NCBI RefSeq assembly: GCF_000373145.1
Contig: NZ_KB890614.1
Span: forward strand, 94,042-158,041
Reading direction: 5' to 3'
Source: Thermus oshimai DSM 12092
GTDB lineage: Bacteria; Deinococcota; Deinococci; Deinococcales; Thermaceae
Length of the DNA stretch: 64,000 bases
Below, in pieces: positions 8,278 to 16,818 of the stretch. The notes beneath the pieces were generated by a model. That model did not search any database and had not been told where the DNA came from. It saw only the letters and a program-made list of their open reading frames with translations. Both the position numbers and the translations under genes were made by a program. Within the stretch, counting starts at the first letter, position 1. Each line of letters opens with the position of its first letter.

Positions 8278-9160
8278 GGGCCTGGGCCGCGGGGTTGGCC
8301 ACGTTCCTGGGGTAGACCAGCCAGAAAATGCGCCGGAGCTCCCCCACGGGCTCCTCCAGCCTCAGGGCCCGGAGGTTGCCCACCTTGAGGTTGGGCTGGA
8401 TCACCACCCGGCTCACGATGCCCACCCCTGCCCCGGCCATGACCAGGCGCTTGGTCACCTCGTTGTTGTCCGTGTAGAAGGTGGGCTTGAGCTCCAGACC
8501 CGCCTGCTCAAAAGCCCGCTCCAGGACCCGCCAGGTCATGGAGCCCGGCTTGCGCACCACCAGGCTCTCCTGGGCCAGCCAGGTGGGGGGCACGGTGCTC
8601 CGGTTCGCCCAGGGGTGCTCGGGGGGGACGATGAGGACCAGCTCGTCCTCGTAGAAAAGCCGCCGGTCGTACCCCTCCCAGCCCTCCACGCCCTCGAGGA
8701 TGGCGAACTCCAGCTCCCCCATCCGGAGCCGCTCCGCCAGGCGCTCGGAGCTTCCGCTTTCCAGGTGCACCCGGATCCCCGGGTGCTCTTGGTGGAAGCG
8801 CTTGAGGAAGGTGGGCACCACGTAGGTGGCCATGGTGGTGGAGGCCCCAAAGGTCACCTCCCCCAGCTCCAGGCGGCCCATGGCCTGGGAGACCCGCTGG
8901 AACCCCTCCAGGGCCTGGACCACCCGCCGGGCCTCGGGGAGGAGGGCCTCCCCCACCCGGGAGAGGACCAGGTGCCGCCCCTGCCGCTCAAAGAGGGGGT
9001 GGCCCACCTGCTCCTCCAGGGTCCTCAGGTACTGGCTCACCGCGGGCTGGGTGATGCCCAAGGCCAAGGCCGCCCGGCCCACCCCTCCTTCCTCCACCAC
9101 CGTGACGAAGACCCGTAATGCCGCGGGGTTGGGCAGTTTAGCGTTTTTAGATATGAGCAT
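8255..9160 (-). CDS. cbbR: LysR-family transcriptional regulator CbbR
   Basis: Predicted activator of the CBB genes. The N-terminal winged helix contains GVGRAALALGITQPAVSQYL; the effector domain follows with FGASTTMATYVVP and the GAGVGIVSR signature near the end. ATG 9160 (MLISKNAKLPN) is chosen because it leaves a 64-bp AT-rich intergenic region and places the HTH at its usual distance; an earlier ATG at 9211 would consume the promoter region. The gene is divergent from glpX, the classical cbbR arrangement. CbbR proteins sense metabolites such as RuBP, PEP or NADPH; which applies here is unknown. Confidence 0.88.
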   Translation of the reverse strand: MLISKNAKLPNPAALRVFVTVVEEGGVGRAALALGITQPAVSQYLRTLEEQVGHPLFERQGRHLVLSRVGEALLPEARRVVQALEGFQRVSQAMGRLELGEVTFGASTTMATYVVPTFLKRFHQEHPGIRVHLESGSSERLAERLRMGELEFAILEGVEGWEGYDRRLFYEDELVLIVPPEHPWANRSTVPPTWLAQESLVVRKPGSMTWRVLERAFEQAGLELKPTFYTDNNEVTKRLVMAGAGVGIVSRVVIQPNLKVGNLRALRLEEPVGELRRIFWLVYPRNVANPAAQALIALLGS

Positions 9161-9224
9161 GGGCTTATGGTATAGCCCAAAACATATGATTGCAATAATA
9201 AAACCCCCCACCTAAGGTAAGCGC
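9161..9224. promoter_or_regulatory. Divergent cbbR-glpX control region with candidate CbbR site
   Basis: A 64-bp AT-rich island in GC-rich surroundings. TGATTGCAATAA (9188-9199) is a near-perfect dyad around ATTGCAAT, in line with LysR boxes of TNA-N7-TNA form. For glpX a -10-like AATAAT (9194-9199) has no proper -35, as expected of an activated promoter. AAGGTAAG is its weak RBS. For cbbR a TATACC lies shortly before its ATG. Confidence 0.6.
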
Positions 9225-10205
9225 ATGGCTATGCCTACGCGCAACCTGGGTCTGGACCTCATGCGGGCCACGGAGGCCGCCGCCTTAGCCTCCGCCCGCT
9301 GGGTGGGCCTGGGGAACAAGGAGGAGGGGGACCGGGCCGCGGTGGAGGCCATGCGCCTCATCCTTTCCAGCCTGGACTTCCGGGCCCGGGTGGTCATCGG
9401 CGAGGGGGAGAAGGACCGGGCCCCCATGCTCTATAACGGCGAGGAGCTGGGCCAGGGGGAGGGCCCCTTCTGGGACCTGGCGGTGGACCCCGTGGAGGGC
9501 ACCCGGCTTCTCGCCCTGGGGCGCCCCGGGGCCATCAGCGTCCTGGCCGCGGCCCCCGAGGGCACCCTCTTCAACCCGGGGCCGGGGTTCTACGCTGCCA
9601 AGCTGGTGGTGGGCCCGGAGGCCCGGGAGGCCATCGACCTGAAGGCCTCGGCGGCGGACAACCTCAAGGAGATCGCCCGGGCCCTGAAGCGCTCGGTGCG
9701 GGAGCTTACGGTCTTCGTCCTGGACAAGCCCCGGCACGCCCGGCTCATAGAGGAGATCCGCTACGCGGGGGCCCGCATCACCCTCCAGACGGACGGGGAC
9801 GTGGCCGGGGCCCTGGCCGCGGTGCTTCCGGGAACGGGGGTGGACGTCCTCATGGGCACCGGGGGGACCCCGGAGGGGGTCATCGCCGCGGTGGCCGTGC
9901 GGGCCCTGGGGGGCGGGATGCAGATGCGCCTGGACCCCCAGAGCGAGGAGGAGCGCTGGAACCTGATCCACGCGGGGTTTGACCTGGAAAAGGTGTACAC
10001 CCTGGAGGAGCTCTGCCGGGCGGAGGACACCCACTTCGCCGCCACCGGCATCACCGATGGGCCCTTCCTGAGGGGCGTGCGCTACGGGGCGCAGGAGGCC
10101 TGGACGGAGAGCCTGGTCATCCGCGGGGCCACCCGCACCCTGCGCAAGGTGGAGGCCCGGCACCGGCTTGAGAAGCTTCGGGGCATCAGCCCCGTGGCCT
10201 ACTGA
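9225..10205 (+). CDS. glpX: Class II fructose-1,6-bisphosphatase (GlpX family, possibly also sedoheptulose bisphosphatase)
   Basis: 326-residue lithium-sensitive phosphatase fold. GEGEKD (59-64) and the metal-binding DLAVDPVEGT (84-93) are present, as is GTGGTPEGVIAA later on. GlpX enzymes hydrolyse fructose-1,6-bisphosphate, and cyanobacterial and several chemoautotroph homologues also hydrolyse sedoheptulose-1,7-bisphosphate. Since no separate SBPase is present, a dual role is likely. It is first in the operon driven from the cbbR intergenic region, 15 bp before cbbL. Confidence 0.92.
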   Translation: MAMPTRNLGLDLMRATEAAALASARWVGLGNKEEGDRAAVEAMRLILSSLDFRARVVIGEGEKDRAPMLYNGEELGQGEGPFWDLAVDPVEGTRLLALGRPGAISVLAAAPEGTLFNPGPGFYAAKLVVGPEAREAIDLKASAADNLKEIARALKRSVRELTVFVLDKPRHARLIEEIRYAGARITLQTDGDVAGALAAVLPGTGVDVLMGTGGTPEGVIAAVAVRALGGGMQMRLDPQSEEERWNLIHAGFDLEKVYTLEELCRAEDTHFAATGITDGPFLRGVRYGAQEAWTESLVIRGATRTLRKVEARHRLEKLRGISPVAY

Positions 10206-11666
<1,461 letters not shown>

Positions 11667-11678
11667 AAGGAGGAAGCC

Positions 11679-12110
11679 ATGCGGATCACCCAAGGAACCT
11701 TCTCTTACCTGCCCGACCTGACGGACGAGGAAATTCGGCTTCAGATTGAGTACATCATCAAGAACGGCTGGGCGGTCTCCATCGAGTACACCGACGACCC
11801 CCACCCCTACAACGTCTACTGGAACATGTGGGGCCTGCCCATGTTTGACCTGGAGGACGCCGCCCCCGCCTTCTACGAGTTCCAGAAGTGCCGGGAGGCC
11901 TTCCCCAACCACTACATCAAGATCAACGGCTACGACCCCTCCCCCATGTGGCAGGCCCAGCGGGTGTCCTTCATCGCCCACCGGCCCAAGGTGGAGGAGC
12001 CGGGCTTCCGCCTGCACCGGCAGCTTTACTCGGACGGGAGGCGGCTTAAGTACACCCTCGAGGCCTACGCCACCATGAGGCCTGAGGGGCAGCGCTACCA
12101 GGAGGAGTAA
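11679..12110 (+). CDS. cbbS: RuBisCO small subunit, red-type form I
   Basis: 143 residues, starting MRITQGTFSYLPDLTDEEI as in red-type small subunits, with YTDDPHPYNVYWNMWGLPMFD in the core (the family core motif). It has the longer C-terminal extension ending YATMRPEGQRYQEE that forms the central beta-barrel in red-type enzymes. RBS AAAAGGAGG lies 12 bp after cbbL. Together with cbbL it should assemble as L8S8 in the cytoplasm. Confidence 0.96.
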   Translation: MRITQGTFSYLPDLTDEEIRLQIEYIIKNGWAVSIEYTDDPHPYNVYWNMWGLPMFDLEDAAPAFYEFQKCREAFPNHYIKINGYDPSPMWQAQRVSFIAHRPKVEEPGFRLHRQLYSDGRRLKYTLEAYATMRPEGQRYQEE

Positions 12111-12119
12111 CGGTCCTCT

Positions 12120-12144
12120 GGGGGAGGCTTTTGGGGCCTCCCCC
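12120..12144 (+). promoter_or_regulatory. Intercistronic hairpin between cbbS and cbbX
   Basis: A perfect 9-bp stem (GGGGGAGGC / GCCTCCCCC) with a 7-nt loop lies in the 52-bp gap. No T run follows. It could stabilise the cbbLS end or attenuate readthrough so that activase is made in lower amount than RuBisCO. Confidence 0.6.
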
Positions 12145-12162
12145 TACCTTTAAGGAGGCGGC

Positions 12163-13041
12163 ATGGGAGAGGAAAAGGCCCTGGCCCTGGTGAAAAACCC
12201 CGAGGTGGAGGCGGTCCTCGAGGCCCTGGACAAGGAGCTGGTGGGCCTGGCCCCGGTGAAGCGGCGCATCCGGGAGATCGCCGCCTACCTCTCCGTGGAC
12301 AAGCTCCGCCGGGAGCTTAACCTGGTGGCCGACCGCCCCACCCTGCACATGGCCTTCGTGGGGCCGCCGGGCACGGGCAAGACCACGGTGGCCATGCGCA
12401 TGGCCACCATCCTCCACCGCCTGGGCTACATCCGCCGCGACCACCTGGTGGTGGCCAGCCGGGACGACCTGGTGGGCCAGTACATCGGCCACACCGCCCC
12501 CAAGACCAAGGAGGTCTTGAAGCGGGCCATGGGGGGGGTGCTCTTCATTGACGAGGCCTACAGCCTCTACCGGGCGGAGAACGAGCGGGACTACGGCCAG
12601 GAGACCATAGAGATCCTCCTCCAGGTGATGGAGAACCAGCGGGAGGACCTGGTGGTCATCCTGGCGGGGTACAAGGACCGCATGGAGGAGTTCTTCGCCC
12701 TGAACCCCGGGATGCGTTCCCGCATCGCCCACCACATTGAGTTCCCCCCCTATAACCTGGAAGAACTCTACCAGATTGGCCTGATCATGCTGGAGAAGCA
12801 GGGGTACCGCCTCACTCCCGAGGCCGAGGTGGCCTTTAAGGAGTACCTGGAGCGGCGGATGGAACGCCCCAACTTCGCCTACGCCAGGAGCGTGCGCAAC
12901 GCCATAGATCGCTTCAAGCTCCGCCAGGCCTACCGCCTCTACCAGAAGGCGGGCCCCGTGACCCCCGAGGAGCTGGTGACCATCACCGCGGACGACATCT
13001 ACGCCAGCTCCCTCTTTAAGGAGGAGGAGCATGCCCCATAG
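12163..13041 (+). CDS. cbbX: RuBisCO activase CbbX, AAA+ ATPase
   Basis: 292 residues. Walker A GPPGTGKT (67-74), Walker B LFIDE (127-131), the pore-loop segment YIGHTA (107-112) and the typical end [12 protein letters not shown] are all visible. Red-type CbbX forms hexameric rings that thread the CbbL C-terminal tail and free RuBisCO from inhibitory sugar phosphates; its ATPase is stimulated by RuBP in Rhodobacter. It follows a good RBS (AAGGAGG) and overlaps prk by 11 bp. Confidence 0.95.
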   Translation: MGEEKALALVKNPEVEAVLEALDKELVGLAPVKRRIREIAAYLSVDKLRRELNLVADRPTLHMAFVGPPGTGKTTVAMRMATILHRLGYIRRDHLVVASRDDLVGQYIGHTAPKTKEVLKRAMGGVLFIDEAYSLYRAENERDYGQETIEILLQVMENQREDLVVILAGYKDRMEEFFALNPGMRSRIAHHIEFPPYNLEELYQIGLIMLEKQGYRLTPEAEVAFKEYLERRMERPNFAYARSVRNAIDRFKLRQAYRLYQKAGPVTPEELVTITADDIYASSLFKEEEHAP

Positions 13042-13996
13042 GCCCTTTATGCTCGGCATCGCCGGGGACTCCGGGGCGGGGAAGACCACCCTGTCCAGCG
13101 GGGTGGCCCGGCTTCTCGGCGTGGAGCGGACCACCAACATCTGCGTGGACGACTACCACAAGTACGATCGCAAGCAGCGGAAGGAACTGGGCATCACCCC
13201 CTTGAACCCGGCCTGCAACTACATGGACATCATGGAGCAGCACGTCCGGCTCCTTTCCGAGGGGGAACCCATCCTGAAGCCCGTCTACAACCACACCACC
13301 GGCACCTTTGACCCCCCGGTTTACGTGCCCGCCCCCCGGGCGGTGGAGGAGGGGGGGCGGCTCATCCCCCGGGTGGTGATCCTGGAGGGGCTCCTCACCC
13401 TCTTCTCCCCCGAGATGCGGGGCCGCTACCACCTCACGGTCTACCTGGACCCCGAGGAGGAGCTCCGCCGGGAGTGGAAGGTGAAGCGGGACGTGGCCAA
13501 GCGGGGCTACACCCCCGAGGAGGTCCTGGCGGACATAGAGCGGCGCATGCCCGACTCCCGGGCCTTCATCTGGCCCCAGAAGGCCCACGCGGACATCATC
13601 GTCCGCTTCTACCGCCCCCCGGGGTACGATCCGGAAAACCCCAGCACCCTGAACGTCCGCATCACCCTGAAGCACACCCTTCCCCGGCTGGACCTCTCCG
13701 AGGTCCTCCACTCCGCCTACGAGGACGAGGCCCTGATCCGGCTGGAGGCCCGCAAGGAAGCGGACATCCTGGACATCACCGGCAACGTCCGCCCCGAGCA
13801 GGCCCAGACCTTTGAGCGCATCATCTGGGAGCACCTAGGCCACCACGCGGAGCACTTTGACCCCAGCCTGGTGGGCACCTTCTGGGACAAAGCGGGGCAG
13901 AGCTACCCCCTGGCCCTGACCCAGCTCATCATCGCCTACTACCTGGTTAAGATGCGGGAGCTGGCCATCGAGCGGGGGCACCTGCGGGTGGCCTAG
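13031..13996 (+). CDS. prk: Phosphoribulokinase, class II (cyanobacterial/plant-like)
   Basis: Phosphorylates ribulose-5-phosphate to RuBP, with RuBisCO one of the two enzymes specific to the Calvin cycle. The 321-residue protein has P-loop GDSGAGKT (12-19), [10 protein letters not shown], and [14 protein letters not shown] followed by ILEGLLTL. These resemble cyanobacterial/plant PRK, not the ~290-residue proteobacterial class. The position of plant regulatory Cys16 is Ala16, so the light/thioredoxin disulfide switch cannot form. It overlaps cbbX and is 9 bp before rpe. Confidence 0.93.
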   Translation: MPHRPFMLGIAGDSGAGKTTLSSGVARLLGVERTTNICVDDYHKYDRKQRKELGITPLNPACNYMDIMEQHVRLLSEGEPILKPVYNHTTGTFDPPVYVPAPRAVEEGGRLIPRVVILEGLLTLFSPEMRGRYHLTVYLDPEEELRREWKVKRDVAKRGYTPEEVLADIERRMPDSRAFIWPQKAHADIIVRFYRPPGYDPENPSTLNVRITLKHTLPRLDLSEVLHSAYEDEALIRLEARKEADILDITGNVRPEQAQTFERIIWEHLGHHAEHFDPSLVGTFWDKAGQSYPLALTQLIIAYYLVKMRELAIERGHLRVA

Positions 13997-14005
13997 GAGG
14001 CAAGG

Positions 14006-14674
14006 ATGCTGAAGTTCGCGCCCTCCATCCTCACGGCGGACCTTTCCCGGCTGGCCGAGGCCATCGGGGAGGCGGAGGCGGCGGGGGTGGACTGGATCCA
14101 CCTGGACGTGATGGACGGGGTCTTCGTCCCCAACCTCACCTTCGGCCCCCTCCTGGTGGAGGCGGTGCGCCGGGTGACCGCCCTGCCCCTGGATGTCCAC
14201 CTCATGATCGTGAGCCCGGAGCGCTACCTCGAGGACTTCGCCCGGGCGGGGGCCGACCTCATCACCGTCCACTACGAGGCCACCCCCCACGCCCACCGGG
14301 CGGTCCAGAAGATCAAGGAGCTGGGGAAGAAGGCGGGGCTGGCCATCAACCCGGCCACGCCCCTGGAGGCCTTTGAACCCCTTCTCCCCGAGCTGGACCT
14401 GGCCCTCCTCATGAGCGTGAACCCGGGGTTTGGAGGGCAGAAGTACATCCCCCGCTCCACCGAGAGGCTCCGCCGGCTCAAGGCCATGCGGGACGCCCTC
14501 AACCCCAGGTGCCTCATAGAGGTGGACGGGGGGGTGAACCTGTCCACCGTGGCCGAGGTCTACCGGGCAGGGGCCGACGTGGCGGTGGCGGGGAGCGCGC
14601 TTTTCAACGATAGGCCGGTGGCGGAAAACCTTAAGGCGCTAAAGGAGGTTCTCTATGCCCTTGGTGGTCGGTAA
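14006..14674 (+). CDS. rpe: Ribulose-phosphate 3-epimerase
   Basis: TIM-barrel epimerase (222 residues) interconverting xylulose-5-P and ribulose-5-P, feeding phosphoribulokinase encoded upstream. Ser7 in APSILTAD, H32 and D34 in IHLDVMDG, H65 in LDVHLMI and D174 in IEVDGGV are the expected metal and catalytic residues, and MSVNPGFGGQKY is the phosphate-binding signature. The start after GAGGCAAGG agrees with homologues. The 3' end overlaps the next gene by 20 bp. Confidence 0.95.
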   Translation: MLKFAPSILTADLSRLAEAIGEAEAAGVDWIHLDVMDGVFVPNLTFGPLLVEAVRRVTALPLDVHLMIVSPERYLEDFARAGADLITVHYEATPHAHRAVQKIKELGKKAGLAINPATPLEAFEPLLPELDLALLMSVNPGFGGQKYIPRSTERLRRLKAMRDALNPRCLIEVDGGVNLSTVAEVYRAGADVAVAGSALFNDRPVAENLKALKEVLYALGGR

Positions 14675-15578
14675 GGAAGTGCTGGACAAGGCTCGGCGGG
14701 AAGGCTACGCGGTCCCCAGCTTCAACACCAACAACCTGGAGATCACCCAGGCCATCCTGGAGGTGGCCGAGGAGCTTAGGGCCCCGGTCTTCATTCAGGT
14801 TTCCGACGGGGCCCGCAAGTACGCGGGCATGGACAACCTGGCCAACCTGGTGAAGGACATGGCAAGCCGCGTCCGGGTGCCCGTGGTCTTGCACCTGGAC
14901 CACGGGGCGGACTTCAAAATGGTCATGCAGGCCCTGCGGGCGGGCTTCACCAGCGTGATGATCGACGCCAGCCACCACCCCTTCCACGAGAACGTGGCCG
15001 AGACCAAGAAGGTGGTGGAGGCGGCCCACGCGGTGGGGGTGAGCGTGGAGGCAGAGCTCGGCCGCCTCCAGGGTATAGAGGACAACATCCAAGTTTCCGA
15101 GGCGGAGGCCTTCCTCACCGACCCCGAGGAGGCGGAGCGCTTTGTGGCGGAAACGGGGATTGACTACCTGGCCATCGCCATCGGCACCAGCCACGGGGCC
15201 TACAAGGGGAAGGGCCGGCCCTACATTGACCACAAGCGCCTGGAGGAGATCGCCAACCGGGTCTCCATCCCCCTGGTCCTCCACGGGGCCAGCGGGGTGC
15301 CCACCTGGCTCAAGGAGAAGCTCCTGGCCACGGGGGCCGAGCTCAAGGAGGCCACGGGCATCCACGACGAGGACATCCGGAAGGCCATCCCCAACGGCAT
15401 TGCCAAGATCAACATTGACACCGACCTGCGCCTGGCCATGACCCTGGGCATCCGGGAGGTGGTCACGCAGAACCCCAAGGAGTTCGACCCCCGGAAGATC
15501 ATCGGCAAGGGGCGGGACTACCTCAAGATGGTCATCCGGGAGAAGTTTGAGCTCATGGGGACCGTGGGCCGGGCCTGA
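14655..15578 (+). CDS. fba: Class II fructose-bisphosphate aldolase
   Basis: 307 residues, closely resembling the Thermus class II aldolase in overall pattern. D82-H83 (HLDHG), the VEAELG segment (132-137), H180 (GTSHGAYKG) and H210 (LVLHGASG) are present, as is the C-terminal DPRKIIGKGRDYLK. It condenses triose phosphates to FBP, and in many autotrophs also makes SBP. It ends the glpX-led operon. No terminator is visible because it overlaps the convergent channel gene by 26 bp. Confidence 0.94.
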   Translation: MPLVVGKEVLDKARREGYAVPSFNTNNLEITQAILEVAEELRAPVFIQVSDGARKYAGMDNLANLVKDMASRVRVPVVLHLDHGADFKMVMQALRAGFTSVMIDASHHPFHENVAETKKVVEAAHAVGVSVEAELGRLQGIEDNIQVSEAEAFLTDPEEAERFVAETGIDYLAIAIGTSHGAYKGKGRPYIDHKRLEEIANRVSIPLVLHGASGVPTWLKEKLLATGAELKEATGIHDEDIRKAIPNGIAKINIDTDLRLAMTLGIREVVTQNPKEFDPRKIIGKGRDYLKMVIREKFELMGTVGRA

Positions 15579-16251
15579 GGAGGAAGGCGGCCAGGCCCGC
15601 CCCGAGGAGGGGACCGAAGAGGGGCACCAGGGCGTAAGGGGAAGCGGCCCCTTCCGCCCCCAGGAGGGAGGCTAGGAGCCTGGGGCTTAGGTCCCGGGCG
15701 GGGTTGAGGGCGAAGCCCCCAGGCCCTCCCAGCCCGTACCCCACCCCGGCCACGGTGAGGCCTAGCCAAAGGGGTAGGAGGTGGGCCGGGCGGGCCTGAA
15801 GGACCACCGCCATGAGGGTGAAGGTGCCAAGGCTTCCTTCCAGGGGTAGGCCCCGCCGCCAGGGAGCAGGCTGGGGCCGGTGGAGAAGACGTTGGGCATC
15901 CCCTGGAGGAGGAGGCCCTCCCGGTAGGCCAAGTAGGCCCCTAGGGCCCCTAAAAACCCCCCCCAGGAACTGGCCCAGAAGATAGGGGAACACCTTGCCC
16001 CAAGGGAAAAGCCCCCTCAGGGCCAGGGCCAGGGTGACCGCGGGGTTAAGGTGGGCCTGGGAAAGGGGCCTCGCGCAGAGTACCCCCACCAGCACCCCCA
16101 GCCCCGAGCCCAGGGCCAGGGCGTCGTAGCCGAAGGCCTGGGGTCCGAGCCGTGGGGAAAGGGTGGCGTTGGCGGCGCTCCCCACGGTGAGGAGGACCAG
16201 GAGGAACGTGCCCAAGGCCTCCCCCAGGGCTTCCCGTTCTTTGGAACCCAT
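15553..16251 (-). CDS. MIP/aquaporin-family channel with two compensating frameshifts
   Basis: Membrane channel for glycerol or water-like solutes. The first NPA box (AHLNPAVTLAL) and second NPA box (FALNPARDLSPRL) are both readable. Between them about 40 residues are rich in Gly/Pro/Arg and lack a membrane segment. Reading one base out of phase over roughly 15835-15960 restores a normal sequence (LGAYLAYREGLLLQGMPNVF). The changes are an extra base in a C8 run (15957-15964) and a missing base near 15828-15836. Either this is sequencing error or the channel has lost a helix. Flanking regions look intact. Confidence 0.7.
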   Translation of the reverse strand: MGSKEREALGEALGTFLLVLLTVGSAANATLSPRLGPQAFGYDALALGSGLGVLVGVLCARPLSQAHLNPAVTLALALRGLFPWGKVFPYLLGQFLGGVFRGPRGLLGLPGGPPPPGDAQRLLHRPQPAPWRRGLPLEGSLGTFTLMAVVLQARPAHLLPLWLGLTVAGVGYGLGGPGGFALNPARDLSPRLLASLLGAEGAASPYALVPLFGPLLGAGLAAFLLRPGPRSP

Positions 16252-16296
16252 GGGGTCATTTTAGGCAGGCAAGGGTCAGGGCAGGGTCATGGTGAA

Positions 16297-16320
16297 GCCC
16301 CCCGCCAAGAGGCGGGGGGC
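16297..16320 (-). terminator. Terminator of tRNA-Pro
   Basis: A perfect 10-bp stem, GCCCCCCGCC / GGCGGGGGGC with loop AAGA, lies 3 bp beyond the tRNA 3' end on the reverse strand. Like other Thermus terminators here it is GC-only without a long T run. Confidence 0.7.
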
Positions 16321-16323
16321 CTT

Positions 16324-16400
16324 TGGTCGGGGAGGCCGGATTTGAACCGACGACCACACGCACCCCAAGCGTGTGCGCTACCAGGCTGCGCTACTCCCCG
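16324..16400 (-). tRNA. tRNA-Pro (anticodon GGG)
   Basis: Reverse-strand cloverleaf with acceptor CGGGGAG/CTCCCCG, anticodon stem CACGC/GCGTG, loop TTGGGGT with anticodon GGG, T loop TTCAAAT, discriminator A and encoded CCA. Confidence 0.95.
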
Positions 16401-16413
16401 GCGCGCAAAGCCT

Positions 16414-16442
16414 AGTCTAGCCTGCCCCCGGCCCTTCGTCAA
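16414..16442 (-). promoter_or_regulatory. Promoter of tRNA-Pro
   Basis: TTGACG and TAGACT on the reverse strand, separated by 17 bp, end 13 bp before the tRNA. Confidence 0.78.
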
Positions 16443-16455
16443 GTAGACTTGGGCT

Positions 16456-16773
16456 ATGGAGATCGCCGACCTGAAGCGCCTGGCCCGCTTTGACCCGGAG
16501 AAGCTGGCCAAGATTCCCGTTTTCCAGTCCGAGCGCATGTTCTATGACCTCTACGCCCTCCTTCCCGGGCAGGCCCAGAAGGTCCACGCCCATGAGGGCT
16601 CGGACAAGGCCTACTACGTCCTGGAGGGGGAGGTGGTGGTGCGCATTGGAGAGGAAGAGGCCCTCCTGGCCCCCGGGATGGCCGCCCTGGCCCGGGCGGG
16701 GGAGCCCCACGGGGTGCGGAACGAGTCCGCAAGCCCCGCCCTCCTCCTGGTGGTCATGGCCCCCCGGCCCTAG
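16456..16773 (+). CDS. Small cupin-domain protein
   Basis: 105-residue single cupin barrel. H44 and H46 in KVHAHEGSDKAYYVL and H85 in GEPHGVRN are the likely metal ligands of cupin motifs 1 and 2. Such stand-alone cupins have varied roles (isomerases, dioxygenases, sensors), so no substrate is given. A TAGACT box ends 7 nt before the ATG, suggesting a leaderless transcript divergent from tRNA-Pro. Confidence 0.85.
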   Translation: MEIADLKRLARFDPEKLAKIPVFQSERMFYDLYALLPGQAQKVHAHEGSDKAYYVLEGEVVVRIGEEEALLAPGMAALARAGEPHGVRNESASPALLLVVMAPRP

Positions 16774-16818
16774 GGCTTTCATCCCGTTTGCACAGCCCCC
16801 GGCTAAGCTAAAGGGGAA

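Noticed and set aside
15553..15966. Calling the MIP gene a clear pseudogene
   Set aside because: The frame is open from start to stop and the two shifts cancel, so sequencing error is as likely as true decay.
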